Source of the DNA: Chloroflexota bacterium
Lineage (GTDB): Bacteria > Chloroflexota > Limnocylindria > Limnocylindrales > CSP1-4
Length of the DNA stretch: 38,844 bases
Direction of reading: 5' to 3'
Assembly (NCBI GenBank): GCA_027364875.1
Contig: DAHXON010000026.1
Coordinates: forward strand, 1 to 38,844
Of the stretch, positions 8,563 to 16,940 are shown piece after piece. The position numbers and the translations under genes were made by a program. The notes below the pieces were generated by a model, which did no database searches, was not told the DNA's origin, and was given only the letters and a program-made list of their open reading frames with translations. How positions within the stretch are numbered: the stretch's first letter is position 1; each line of letters opens with the position of its first letter.

Positions 8563-9648
8563 TCATGCCTCGGAGCCTTCGGCGACCAGGGTTCGGAGCC
8601 GCTCCGCCTGGTAAGTGTTGCTGAGCTGGTCGATCAGGCGGTCCAGGTCGCCGTCCATGACTCCGGGCAGGTTGTGGAGGTCCAGGCTGATCCGATGATC
8701 CGTGAGCCGGTCCTGGGGGAAGTTGTAGGTCCGGACCTTCTCGGCTCGCTCGCCCGAGCCGACCATGCTGCGGCGCAGCGCCGATTCGGCCTCCGCAGCC
8801 TTGGCCCGCTCCTTGTCGAGAAGCCGGCTCCGGAGGATCGCCATCGCCTTGGCTTTGTTCTTGATCTGGCTCTTCTCGTCCTGGATCGCCACCACGATGC
8901 CGGAGGGGATGTGGGTGATCCGGACGGCCGAGTCCGTTGTATTGACCGACTGCCCGCCGTGCCCGGTGGACCGGTAGACGTCCACCCGGATGTCCTTCTC
9001 GTCGATCTCGACGTCCACTTCCTCGGCCTCTGGCATGACCGCCACTGTGGCCGTGGAGGTGTGGATGCGCCCGCTCGATTCGGTTACCGGGATCCGCTGA
9101 ACCCGATGCACGCCGGCCTCGAACTTGAGGCGGCTGTACGCGCCTCGCCCGGTGACCTCGACGATGGCCTCGCCTATCCCTCCGATGCCGTTCTCGTCGG
9201 CGTTGAGGACTTCGGCGCCCATGCGATGCCTTTCGGCGTAACGCAGGTACATCCGCAGCAGCTCGGCCGCGAACAGCTTGGCTTCTTCGCCGCCGGTGCC
9301 GGCCCGGATCTCCAGGATGACGTTCTTCTCGTCGTTGGGGTCGCGGGGCAGGAGCAGAACGCGGAGGTTCTCGATCAGCTCCGTCTCGAGCGGCTCGAGG
9401 CGGCGCAGCTCCTCCTGGGCCAGATCGTGCATGTCTTCGTCCGGCGACTCGCGCAGCTCGCGAGCCTCGGCGAGCTCCTTTCGGACGGCGAGAAGCTCGC
9501 GCCAGGCCTCCACGACGGGCTCGAGCTGAGAGAGCTCCTTGCCCAGCCGCTTGAGCGTGGCGGGATCCGCGGCCGCCTCCGGCGTCGAAAGCTCGCGCTG
9601 GATCGAGTCGTACTGCTGCGAGATCTCGATCAGCTTGGCGTCGATCAA
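8563..9648 (-). CDS. prfA: Peptide chain release factor 1
   Basis: RF1 ends translation at UAA and UAG. It has 361 residues, the standard length. The codon-reading tripeptide is PVT (187-189, in [14 protein letters not shown]), which marks RF1 rather than RF2. The catalytic GGQ is at 231-233 in [10 protein letters not shown]. The start is TTG at 9648, whose last two bases join the DUF1385 stop (TTGA), so translation is probably coupled. prmC, its methyltransferase, follows directly. Confidence 0.96.
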   Translation of the reverse strand: MIDAKLIEISQQYDSIQRELSTPEAAADPATLKRLGKELSQLEPVVEAWRELLAVRKELAEARELRESPDEDMHDLAQEELRRLEPLETELIENLRVLLLPRDPNDEKNVILEIRAGTGGEEAKLFAAELLRMYLRYAERHRMGAEVLNADENGIGGIGEAIVEVTGRGAYSRLKFEAGVHRVQRIPVTESSGRIHTSTATVAVMPEAEEVDVEIDEKDIRVDVYRSTGHGGQSVNTTDSAVRITHIPSGIVVAIQDEKSQIKNKAKAMAILRSRLLDKERAKAAEAESALRRSMVGSGERAEKVRTYNFPQDRLTDHRISLDLHNLPGVMDGDLDRLIDQLSNTYQAERLRTLVAEGSEA

Positions 9649-10874
9649 GGCCGGCCTCCCGTCTCGACCGCGGCCGGGACCGGCACCCGTTCGAGCTCCG
9701 GGTACATCGGGCGGGTCGCGAAGGTAGCGCTGCCCGCCGGGATCTCGTTGCCGTCGGCGACGAGCGCCCGTTCAAGCGAAACGATCGCAACTTCTACCAT
9801 GTCGTCGGTCGGCTGCTTGGTCGTGATCATCTGGACCCAGATGCCCGGCGACCAGAGGGCCCGCACCAGGGCGTACTGGCGGTGCCTGGCGCCGAACTGC
9901 AGGATCTCGTAGCTGATCGCGGCGATGATCGGGATCAAGATCACGCGAGAGATCACGAGCCAGAGCGGCGGCATGCTGCCGATCAGCGCGAAGGCGAAGA
10001 TCGAGACGATCAGGACCACCACAAGGAATTCGGTTCCGCAGCGCGGATGCGCCGTCGGGTATTTGCGGGCCGCGTCCGTGGTCAGCGGATCGCCGCCCTC
10101 GAGCGTGTGGATCGACATGTGCTCGGCGCCGTGGTACTGGAACGTGCGACGGACGTCCGCCGCGCGGCCTATCAGGATCAGATAGCCGACGAAGATCACG
10201 ACGCGGATGAAGCCTTCGGACAGCTGCAGGCCAAGGCCCTGGTTGACGCGGCCCACGGTCGCCTGGGCGAGGAACAGCGGCAGCAGGAAGAAGATGCCAA
10301 TGCCGAAGGCGAAGCTGACTATCAGCATCCCGCCGATCGCCACGTTGTAGCCCTTGCCAAGGCTCGGCTGAGGCCGCGCAGCGGCCACCTCGGCCGGCGT
10401 GGGGTCGTCCGGGTTCGAGTAGTGCGCGTCGTCGTCTCGAGGCTCGAGGCCGGAGCCGGCATCCGTCTCCGAGTGCGCGCCGAGCGCCAGGGTCAGAGGC
10501 GATCGCATGACCGACCCGACGATCGAGCCCAGAGTGGATCGCAGGGTTGAGCCGACGGCCGAGGTCCCGGACGGGCCGGCCCCGCCGCTTCCGCCCTGCC
10601 CGGGCTGCCCCTCCGCCTCCTCGAGGGCGAGAGCCTGGAGAGTGGCGGATCGGACCAGCCAGCGGGTTCCGGTGACCAGCGTGTCGTAGAGGAGAACGAG
10701 TCCCCGCAGGAAAGGCAGCTTCATCGCGCGGCGGGCGCGCAGACCAAGATCCAGCCGTTCGACAGCCCAGACGATGGAGCCGTCGGGGTGGCGGATCGCG
10801 ACCGCGAGTGCGTTTCGGCCGCGCATCAGGACGCCTTCGATGAGCGCCTGGCCGCCGTAGTGAAATGTCGCCAT
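9645..10874 (-). CDS. DUF1385 family membrane protein
   Basis: This is a conserved protein of unknown function, often encoded next to prfA. Of its 409 residues, the N-terminal block begins [18 protein letters not shown] (2-19), the family signature. HGAEH (248-252) and HPRCGT (276-281) are the other family hallmarks and could be metal ligands. Hydrophobic segments lie at about 177-205, 222-238, 283-300 and 303-323. Residues 85-172 are a Gly/Ser/Asp-rich low-complexity insertion that lengthens it beyond the usual size of about 300. It overlaps prfA by four bases. Confidence 0.85.
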   Translation of the reverse strand: MATFHYGGQALIEGVLMRGRNALAVAIRHPDGSIVWAVERLDLGLRARRAMKLPFLRGLVLLYDTLVTGTRWLVRSATLQALALEEAEGQPGQGGSGGAGPSGTSAVGSTLRSTLGSIVGSVMRSPLTLALGAHSETDAGSGLEPRDDDAHYSNPDDPTPAEVAAARPQPSLGKGYNVAIGGMLIVSFAFGIGIFFLLPLFLAQATVGRVNQGLGLQLSEGFIRVVIFVGYLILIGRAADVRRTFQYHGAEHMSIHTLEGGDPLTTDAARKYPTAHPRCGTEFLVVVLIVSIFAFALIGSMPPLWLVISRVILIPIIAAISYEILQFGARHRQYALVRALWSPGIWVQMITTKQPTDDMVEVAIVSLERALVADGNEIPAGSATFATRPMYPELERVPVPAAVETGGRP

Positions 10875-10946
10875 GCGCGGAAGTGTACCGGACCGAACCG
10901 CCCGAACCCGGAGCGCAGCCGGCGCGGTCGGCCTGGCGGCGTCCGG

Positions 10947-12440
10947 CTACTCGTTCACCGCGAACTTGCCCGTCTTCGGATCGAATAGCTCGCTGACTTC
11001 GGCGCCCATACCGCCCGGCGTCGTGCCGGTCACGATGGCCGCGCCATTCGGGAGGGCCGCGACCTGGACGGTGATGCGCTCCAGGTTGAGTTCTCCGAGA
11101 TCCGTCCACTTGTTTTGGACCGGGTCGTAGATCTCGCCGTCCAGGGTAACCGCCGTAGTGGCGGTGTCCGGCGCCGGCCGGGCGCTGGCCGGCGGCAGCG
11201 GATCGAACAATCCGTCGGGAGTCCGAGGCGGGCCGGTGCGGCCCAGGTTCAACCCAACCACCGCGAGTGCGAGGATCCGGCCATCGGTAAGGGTCGCAAA
11301 GGCCCGAACAACGCTCGGACCGGGCATGCTTGCCAGGCGGCCGAACGAACCTGTGGTCGGGTCGTAGACCTCGACGGCAGCGTTGCCGCCGCCGAAGAGC
11401 ATCACCCGCCCGTCGGGCAGCTTCGCCAGGGACGGTGTGGCACCTCGCAGGAGCGCGGACGTAGCCGACGGAGTGAAGGTGTCTGTGGATGGGTCGTAGA
11501 TTTCCGTGCTCGATGTTTGCCCGTCGGACGCCTCGACAATGAGGACCTTGCCATTGCCTAGGAGCGAGGCGGAGATGCCGCCGTTGCCAGGGCCGCCGGA
11601 GGCGTAGCCCTCACGAGGCGTCGATCCGGCGGCGGTGAACGTTCCGCTCGCCGGGTCGAATACGTCGGCGGCAACCTGGGCCACCGGGGAGTTGTAAGTA
11701 CCCCCCAGGATCAGGACGCGGCCGTCCGCGAGCACCACCGAGACGGCATCGCTGCCGTGTGGGGCCACCGGTCCAACGGGCGTGAAACGACCGGTGGTCG
11801 GGTCGTAGATCTCGTCCGTGATCGCGTCCCGCTGGGCATTAACATCGTAGCCACCGGCGATGAGAACGCGGCCGTCAGTGAGCAATGTGGCCGTCCCAAA
11901 GGCGCGATCGACGTTCGTCCTGCCCGTGGCAGTGAATAGGTGGGTGACCGGGTCGAAGATGGCGCCGGCCTGCGCATACAGGACACGCCCGTCGGCAAGC
12001 GGTACGGCGGGGCCGTCCCCCCAGCAGCTGTACGTCTTGCCGGGTCGGCACGCTGAGTTGGCCGTCGGCCCGGGCGTCAGGCCTGCCTGGAGCGTCGGAC
12101 CTGGAGTCGATGTGGCTGTCGGGTTCGGCGTCATTCCCGTTGGAGACACTTCTGCGGACGGAGCGAGGGACCGATTCGGCGTGGCCGAGGCAGTGGTCGC
12201 CGGTGTGACGGCCGGCGTGTCGGACGGCCCGCTGACCGGCGGGGCGCTCTGGCTCCGCCACGCCAGGGCCGCGACGAGCACGATGACCGCGGCCGCCGCG
12301 AGGCCGGTGCCTGCACGGGGGCCGCGCCGGGCGGGTCGGCGGGAAAGCCTGATCTGGCGTGGATCGGCGGCGGCGACCTCCTCGTCGACGATGCGCCGGA
12401 GCTTCTCGTCCAGGTCCCGATCGACCGGCCACTCATTCAT
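10947..12440 (-). CDS. Membrane-anchored Kelch-repeat protein, putative ECF anti-sigma or sensor
   Basis: The ATG at 12440 is chosen because it overlaps the sigma factor's stop by 8 bases and begins a sensible protein of 497 residues. The layout is a charged cytoplasmic segment (1-46), one membrane helix (about 47-62), a Thr/Pro/Ser-rich linker (65-128), and then seven repeats of about 50 residues. Each repeat has an L-x-DGRVLI-x-GG strand followed by an EIYDPTTGxFTPxG strand, the Kelch/galactose-oxidase propeller pattern. Two cysteines (C131, C139) precede the propeller. Position and topology suggest it restrains the neighbouring sigma factor and senses something outside the membrane. I see no HxxxCxxC zinc anti-sigma motif, so that role is inferred. 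Confidence 0.75.
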   Translation of the reverse strand: MNEWPVDRDLDEKLRRIVDEEVAAADPRQIRLSRRPARRGPRAGTGLAAAAVIVLVAALAWRSQSAPPVSGPSDTPAVTPATTASATPNRSLAPSAEVSPTGMTPNPTATSTPGPTLQAGLTPGPTANSACRPGKTYSCWGDGPAVPLADGRVLYAQAGAIFDPVTHLFTATGRTNVDRAFGTATLLTDGRVLIAGGYDVNAQRDAITDEIYDPTTGRFTPVGPVAPHGSDAVSVVLADGRVLILGGTYNSPVAQVAADVFDPASGTFTAAGSTPREGYASGGPGNGGISASLLGNGKVLIVEASDGQTSSTEIYDPSTDTFTPSATSALLRGATPSLAKLPDGRVMLFGGGNAAVEVYDPTTGSFGRLASMPGPSVVRAFATLTDGRILALAVVGLNLGRTGPPRTPDGLFDPLPPASARPAPDTATTAVTLDGEIYDPVQNKWTDLGELNLERITVQVAALPNGAAIVTGTTPGGMGAEVSELFDPKTGKFAVNE

Positions 12441-12933
12441 CGCCGAGCTCCTCCCGCAGCCGGGCCAACCCGCGCCGTAGCTGCGTCTTGATGGTGTTCT
12501 CCCGCACGCCCAATGCCTCGGCAGTCTCGCGAACCGAGTAGCCGGCGAGGTAGTGCAGGACGATCGCCGCCCGTGCCCGCGGCGGCAGCCCCCGAAGACT
12601 CTCGCGAAGGGCAAAGCGTTCGTCGTGGCCCGGGCCGCTCACGGGCACGTCGTGGATTTGCGGATGGAACGGGACCAGCTGCCGCATCCGCCGTACGCGG
12701 CGAGTCGCTTCGCGTGCCTCGATGGCCAGAAGCCAGGCACGCAGGGCGGATCGATCTCGAAGCGTGTGTCCGCGCCGCAGCGCTATCTCGAAGGTCGTCT
12801 GGACGACGTCCTGGGCCTCGTGCTCGTTCATGCAGATGAGTCGCGCGGCGGCAAGGAGCACGGAACCGTGATCAAACAGCAACTCGTCGATCGTGGGCGG
12901 CGCGTCGGCTACCGTCATCGCTTCGATCCCCAA
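12433..12933 (-). CDS. ECF-type RNA polymerase sigma factor
   Basis: This 166-residue alternative sigma factor has only regions 2 and 4. Region 2 spans about 15-80 and includes NEHEAQDVVQTTFEIAL. Region 4 (about 108-162) includes LPPRARAAIVLHYLAGYSV and a helix-turn-helix, ETAEALGVRENTIKTQL. The TTG start at 12933 is preferred because GGGGAG lies 7 bases upstream; the ATG at 12918 would drop five residues. It overlaps the Kelch gene by 8 bases. It lies just after the terminator of the rpmE operon, so it should have its own promoter, but I could not identify an ECF-type AAC/CGT pair with correct spacing. Confidence 0.9.
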   Translation of the reverse strand: MGIEAMTVADAPPTIDELLFDHGSVLLAAARLICMNEHEAQDVVQTTFEIALRRGHTLRDRSALRAWLLAIEAREATRRVRRMRQLVPFHPQIHDVPVSGPGHDERFALRESLRGLPPRARAAIVLHYLAGYSVRETAEALGVRENTIKTQLRRGLARLREELGDE

Positions 12934-13013
12934 CTCGGAGCTCCCCTCTTGCGTGTCAATGTACAGAGGGCGACGGAGCGTCGTTCGGGTGACAAGCTCC
13001 CGTGGCGGGCACG

Positions 13014-13049
13014 AAAAAGCCCCCGAGTCCGGCAGGACACGAGGGCTTT
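13014..13049 (-). terminator. Rho-independent terminator after rpmE
   Basis: On the minus strand AAAGCCCTCG pairs with CGGGGGCTTT (one G-T wobble) around a loop of about 16 bases, followed by a run of five T. It starts 16 bases after the rpmE stop codon and separates the ribosomal-protein operon from the sigma factor gene. Confidence 0.85.
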
Positions 13050-13065
13050 GCGATTGTCTTGGGAG

Positions 13066-13278
13066 CTAGGCGCGCTCGGCGCGCTCCAGGCGGCGCTGGA
13101 ACCGCTCGACCTGGCCGGCGGTGTCGATGATCGTCTGCTTGCCGGTGAAGAACGGGTGGCAGTTGTTGCAGACGTCCACGTGAAGGTCCGCCCGGGTCGA
13201 ACCGACCTGGAACGTGGTCTTGCACGAGGCGCACGTAACCGTTGCCTGCTGGTACTTGGGATGGATCTTCGGCTTCAT
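13066..13278 (-). CDS. rpmE: 50S ribosomal protein L31, zinc type
   Basis: L31 bridges the ribosomal subunits. The 70 residues start MKPKIHPKYQ and carry the zinc ligands C16 and C19 (CASC) and C37 and C40 (CNNC), so this is the Zn-binding C+ paralogue. HPFFTGKQ is the conserved core. GGGAG precedes the ATG. It is the last gene before the terminator, 90 bases after rpmA. Confidence 0.97.
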   Translation of the reverse strand: MKPKIHPKYQQATVTCASCKTTFQVGSTRADLHVDVCNNCHPFFTGKQTIIDTAGQVERFQRRLERAERA

Positions 13279-13368
13279 TTCAACTCCCGGACGCCTTCCG
13301 AACGGTCGCCCGCCGGTGGTCGTCGGTGGCGCGGCAGCGACGACGATCGCCGGCCGCAGATCTACGGG

Positions 13369-13632
13369 CTACTCGCCCGCGATGGCTTCGATGCGGATTC
13401 GCTTCTTCTCGCGGGTCTCGTGCTCGAAGTGCACGGTGCCGTCGATCTTGGCGAAGACGCTGTAGTCGTGGCCCAGCCCCGCACCGGGGCCGGCCTTGAA
13501 CGTCATGCCCCGCTGCCGGACGATTATCGAGCCGGCCGTAACGAACTGGCCGTCGCCGGCCTTGGTGCCGAGTCGCTGGCCGACGCTGTCGCGGCCGTTC
13601 TTCGAGCTCGAGCCTGCCTTCTTGTGAGCCAT
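13369..13632 (-). CDS. rpmA: 50S ribosomal protein L27
   Basis: L27 reaches toward the peptidyl-transferase centre with its N-terminus. The 87 residues begin [16 protein letters not shown], with no N-terminal extension. In Firmicutes an extension is removed by the Prp/YsxB protease, whose gene normally sits between rplU and rpmA. Here rpmA starts 3 bases after rplU stops and no ysxB is present, which agrees with the unextended L27. GSIIVRQRG and GHDYSVFA are family motifs. Confidence 0.97.
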   Translation of the reverse strand: MAHKKAGSSSKNGRDSVGQRLGTKAGDGQFVTAGSIIVRQRGMTFKAGPGAGLGHDYSVFAKIDGTVHFEHETREKKRIRIEAIAGE

Positions 13633-13635
13633 TGC

Positions 13636-14316
13636 CTACTCGTCCTTCTTGGTTCGGGTGGAGCGCTTTGGCGCGGCCGGAGCCTCGCCCGCTTCGCCGG
13701 CAGGTTCGTCTGACTTCTTGGGTGCGGCCTTCGCCTTGGGCTCGGCCTTGACCTTCGGTGCCGCCGTGGCGGACGCCTCGGCAGCCGGGGCGGCCTCGGC
13801 CTTGGCCTTTGGCGCTGCCTTGGCCTTGGGCGCGGGCTTCTCTGCCTTCGCGGCTTCCTCGGCCTCGGCGGCCTTGCGGGCCTTGAGCTTCTCCGCGAGA
13901 GCCTTGTCCTCGGCTGCCTGGCGAGCGGCCGACTTGGCGACCTTGGCTCGCTCGGCCTCGGCTGCCGCTTCGGCTTCCCTCGCGTCTTCCGCCGCGCTCT
14001 TCGAGCCGAGGCGGACGTCGGTGATCTTGAGAACCAACAGCTCCTGGCGGTGGCCCTTCTTCACGCGACGGCGAGCCTTGGGCCGGTACTTGAACGAGAT
14101 GGTCTTCTCGCCCCGCTCCTGCCGGAGGACCTGCGCGGTCACGGCCGCGTCCGTCACGACCGGCTGTCCGACGGCCGACTTGTCGCCATCCACGACCAGC
14201 AGCACGCGGTCGAGGTTTATCTCCTGGCCGGGGTTGGCATCGAGCAGCTCGACCTCGATCTCGGTTCCGAGTTCGACGCGGTACTGCTTGCCGCCGGTCT
14301 CGATGACTGCGTACAT
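13636..14316 (-). CDS. rplU: 50S ribosomal protein L21 with long Ala/Lys/Glu-rich tail
   Basis: L21 binds 23S rRNA domain VI. Residues 1-103 form the whole normal protein, from MYAVIETGGKQYRV through KYRPKARRRVKKGHRQ. Residues 104-226 are an extra tail of Ala, Lys and Glu with scattered Pro. It probably starts as a charged helix (about 107-165) and then becomes disordered, with repeated PKAKA-type units. The tail more than doubles the protein. GAGGA precedes the ATG. It is the first gene of the rplU-rpmA-rpmE operon behind a clear promoter. Confidence 0.95.
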   Translation of the reverse strand: MYAVIETGGKQYRVELGTEIEVELLDANPGQEINLDRVLLVVDGDKSAVGQPVVTDAAVTAQVLRQERGEKTISFKYRPKARRRVKKGHRQELLVLKITDVRLGSKSAAEDAREAEAAAEAERAKVAKSAARQAAEDKALAEKLKARKAAEAEEAAKAEKPAPKAKAAPKAKAEAAPAAEASATAAPKVKAEPKAKAAPKKSDEPAGEAGEAPAAPKRSTRTKKDE

Positions 14317-14371
14317 GGGTCCTCAGGATGTGGACGGGGCGACGGGCCCTGTCACGTGCACGACACGAATA

Positions 14372-14392
14372 CGCCCCCGGCTTCCCGGGGCG
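14372..14392 (-). promoter_or_regulatory. GC-rich hairpin in the rplU leader
   Basis: In the predicted 5' leader of rplU, CGCCCCGG and CCGGGGGCG pair around a GAAG loop with one bulged G. No T-run follows, so it is unlikely to be an intrinsic terminator. It starts about 10 bases after the -10 element and so would lie at the very 5' end of the transcript. It could stabilise the mRNA or serve autoregulation by ribosomal proteins; the function is inferred. Confidence 0.45.
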
Positions 14393-14401
14393 CGAAGTGC
14401 G

Positions 14402-14430
14402 AGTGTACGGCCGCAGACCGGGGTCGTCAA
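14402..14430 (-). promoter_or_regulatory. Sigma-70-type promoter of rplU-rpmA-rpmE
   Basis: On the minus strand TTGACG (14425-14430) and TACACT (14402-14407) are separated by exactly 17 bases. Matches to consensus are 5/6 and 4/6. It sits in the 226-base gap between the TIGR03936 gene and rplU, and leaves a leader of about 80 bases. Confidence 0.75.
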
Positions 14431-14542
14431 ACGGAGACTGGCGCGACACCGAGCTTGCGAACGGCCGCTCGGGTGGCTGTTAGGTCGCCCGCGGGTCTCT
14501 CGAACGCGTGCCACGCGGACAGTCCCATCGCACGACCGCAGG

Positions 14543-15418
14543 CTATACCAGCTCGCGGGCCAGCCAGAGGCGCTCCCGGACCGGCCTGACGATTTCCACC
14601 GTGCCGGCACCGGACCCGGGCTCGGTCGGCATCGCGGCCGGCCGAGCCTGCTCTTCGCCGCCGGTCCAGGCCAGCGACAGACCGATCTCCTGAGCCAGAG
14701 CGGCGACGACTTCTTCGACCCGGCCCGTGCCCCCGTCCTGTGAGTGGCGCAGTCGCATCCACAGGAGTGTCGCGGGCTCCTCGGGCGGGAGCGAGTCACC
14801 GGGCGGGAGCGCGCCGGCCGCGGCGGCATTCCCGGCCACGGCCCCGGGCCAGGACGCGGACGCAACCCCGGCCCCGGTCCAAGCCCCAGCCGCGGAGCTC
14901 GCCTCGGGGCTCGCGGCGCGGAGACCCATCACGAGCGGGCGAAGGTCGTACTTGATCGTTCGCGCTTCGCGCTGCCGCTCGCGGGGCAGCGAAACCGCGG
15001 CCAGAAGCCGCTCGACGGCGCCGGCGACCTGCTCCGGGATCGCGCCCAGCAAGATCAGCCGGTAGTCGGCGGCGGCGAGCTGCGGCGCGAGGGCGGGCTC
15101 GCCGGCCCAGACGTCGAACAGATCGGTCGCGACGTATCCGAGCGGCAGGCAGGCGGCCAGTCGATCGCGAAGGTCGGGGGCGGTGAGGCGCTCGGCGAGG
15201 AACAGGTCGGCCAGCTCGTGTTCGGCGAGCATCCCGAGCTGCAGCGGCGCGGCGAAGACGAGCTTGGGCCGCGGGTTGAAGCCTTCACTCATCGCCATGG
15301 GAATGCTGCCGCGCCGGAGGGCCCGCTCCCAGGAGTGAATCGCGTCGAGGTGCGAGAGGTACATCGCCGGTTCGTCGCGCCTGAAGACGAGCCGCCAGCG
15401 CTGCCTGGTTTCGCTCAT
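14543..15418 (-). CDS. TIGR03936-type radical-SAM-associated protein (DUF2344)
   Basis: This is a conserved protein of unknown activity, encoded with or fused to TIGR03960 radical SAM proteins just upstream of rplU in many bacteria. The ATG at 15418 is chosen for the ATGA overlap with the antiporter gene, giving 291 residues. The N-terminus RWRLVFRRDEPAMYLSHLD, with EGFNPRPKLVFAAPLQLG about 25 residues later, is the family signature. The middle (about 175-215) is an Ala/Gly/Pro-rich insertion. The closing segment carries ERLWLARELV. Family membership is firm; its role, possibly in RNA or ribosome modification, is unproven. Confidence 0.85.
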   Translation of the reverse strand: MSETRQRWRLVFRRDEPAMYLSHLDAIHSWERALRRGSIPMAMSEGFNPRPKLVFAAPLQLGMLAEHELADLFLAERLTAPDLRDRLAACLPLGYVATDLFDVWAGEPALAPQLAAADYRLILLGAIPEQVAGAVERLLAAVSLPRERQREARTIKYDLRPLVMGLRAASPEASSAAGAWTGAGVASASWPGAVAGNAAAAGALPPGDSLPPEEPATLLWMRLRHSQDGGTGRVEEVVAALAQEIGLSLAWTGGEEQARPAAMPTEPGSGAGTVEIVRPVRERLWLARELV

Positions 15419-16767
15419 CCGACTCCTTCGAGGCCGGCCGAGGCAACCTCGAGCTCGGCGTCCTCGACAGGACCGTCGACCGGAACGCCCCACCGCCGGA
15501 CGAACCACTCCGCAGTGGTGGCCTGGACCACGAGGGTGAAGAGCACGACACCGAACGTGATTCCCTGGAGCTCGGCTCGGTGCGGAAAGTCGAGTGGCAG
15601 CGACAGGGCGAGTGCCGTCGACACGGCGCCGCGGAGCCCGGACCAGAAGACCACGTGCAGCCACGAGACGGGCACCGATGACTTCTGGCCGGCCCGATCG
15701 GCCGGCGCGGGCGGTACGGCAGGCGCGGGAGCCTCGCCATCGGTGCCCCGGCGGCGCGCGCCGCGGACGCCGATCCTTTCACGTGCAACACGCCATCCGC
15801 CGAGCAGCCCGTAGACGATTATCGCGCGGCCGACGAGCGTCGCGGCGATCGCCCACGCTATCGCCGGCGCGACGTCCACGAGAGATCGGACGGCGATCGC
15901 GAAGCCCACGACCAGGAAAACGAACGCCGTCGCAAGGTAGGCGATGAAATCCCAGACGGTGGTCAGAGCGTCCTCGGTCACCCGTGACAGGCCGTGCTCG
16001 CGCCCGTAGTTGCCAAGCACGATGCCGGCGACGGCCGTGGCGATGACCCCGGACATGTGCAGCGCGTCCGCCGCTAGATAGGTGCCGTAGGCGAGCACCA
16101 CCGAGAGGCTGATCTCGATGAGGTGATCGCCGACGTACGGCAGCAACCGCGAGGCCGCGTATCCGGCAATCGCGCCGAGCACGCTCGAGAAAGCCACGAC
16201 CGATACGAACGCGAGCGTGACCTCGAGCGGTCCGACGGGCCGCGACACGAAGTCGACGGCGATGGCGAAGACGACGATGCCCGTGCCATCGTTGAAGACG
16301 CTCTCGGCCTCGACGAGGGTGGTCAGCCGCGCAGGCGAGCGAAGCCGCCGGAACGTGGCGATGACCGCGGCCGGATCGGTGGCCGACAGCATCGCGCCCA
16401 CGACGAAGGCCTCCGTCCAGGGCAATCCCGCTCCGAATCTGAGCGCGGCCGCGATCAGAGCCGCGCTGATGAAGACTCCGGGGCCCGCGAGCAGAGCCAC
16501 CCCGCCAAGCGACGATCGCAGTCGAACGAGGTCCGTTCGGTACGAGGCTTCGAAGATCAGCGCGGGCAGCAGCACGACGAGCACGAGCTGGGGCGTGATC
16601 TCGATCCGAAGCGGCTGTGCGACGGCGCCGGCTACCAGCCCGAACGCTACCAGGCCGACGGTGTAGGGCATGTTGATACGGCGGGCGAGGATCGTCACGA
16701 CAGCCGACGCGCCGAGCAGGAGAACGAAGAGTCTGATCAGGTCGAGAGTGGTCTCTCCGGAGCTCAA
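15415..16767 (-). CDS. CPA1-family Na+/H+ (cation/proton) antiporter
   Basis: This membrane exchanger has 450 residues and about twelve hydrophobic segments. Transport motifs are SATDPAAVI (128-136, D131) and ESVFNDGTGIV (155-165, with the ND pair N159-D160 that marks electroneutral CPA1 exchangers), plus WSGLRGAVSTALALSLP late in the protein. A Gly/Ala/Pro-rich cytoplasmic loop sits before that last motif. The TTG at 16767 is the only usable start, because no ATG or GTG occurs in frame upstream and the first internal ATG would delete helix 1. The TTG overlaps the TGA of a 30-codon leader ORF. Confidence 0.9.
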   Translation of the reverse strand: MSSGETTLDLIRLFVLLLGASAVVTILARRINMPYTVGLVAFGLVAGAVAQPLRIEITPQLVLVVLLPALIFEASYRTDLVRLRSSLGGVALLAGPGVFISAALIAAALRFGAGLPWTEAFVVGAMLSATDPAAVIATFRRLRSPARLTTLVEAESVFNDGTGIVVFAIAVDFVSRPVGPLEVTLAFVSVVAFSSVLGAIAGYAASRLLPYVGDHLIEISLSVVLAYGTYLAADALHMSGVIATAVAGIVLGNYGREHGLSRVTEDALTTVWDFIAYLATAFVFLVVGFAIAVRSLVDVAPAIAWAIAATLVGRAIIVYGLLGGWRVARERIGVRGARRRGTDGEAPAPAVPPAPADRAGQKSSVPVSWLHVVFWSGLRGAVSTALALSLPLDFPHRAELQGITFGVVLFTLVVQATTAEWFVRRWGVPVDGPVEDAELEVASAGLEGVG

Positions 16768-16856
16768 CCCGTGGACTCGCCGCCGGCCGCCTCCACCAGC
16801 GACGCCGAAGAGCTCGGCTCGTAAGAGCGCGCCTCGGCGTCCTTCGACTCCATCAT
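16764..16856 (-). CDS. Possible 30-aa leader ORF coupled to the antiporter
   Basis: A short frame begins with two adjacent ATGs (16856 and 16853), encodes MMESKDAEARSYEPSSSASL plus ten more residues, and ends in TGA overlapping the antiporter's TTG start (TTGA). AGGA lies 6 bases ahead of the second ATG. The peptide is acidic and Ser-rich with no membrane segment. The antiporter itself lacks a convincing Shine-Dalgarno, so reinitiation from this frame could supply its ribosomes. It may be a real small protein, a regulatory leader, or chance. Confidence 0.4.
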   Translation of the reverse strand: MMESKDAEARSYEPSSSASLVEAAGGESTG

Positions 16857-16940
16857 CGTTCCTCGTATCTCCACTCGTGCGGGAGTGCGATCCAAGTTAC
16901 CACGCCGATTCGCAGGTGGGCGCGGCCACGGTCGGAATGC

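Noticed and set aside
15775-15790. Third parS-like sequence inside the antiporter gene (CCTTTCACGTGCAACA)
   Set aside because: Only 13 of 16 matches and not palindromic outside the CACGTG core; such near-matches are expected in coding DNA.
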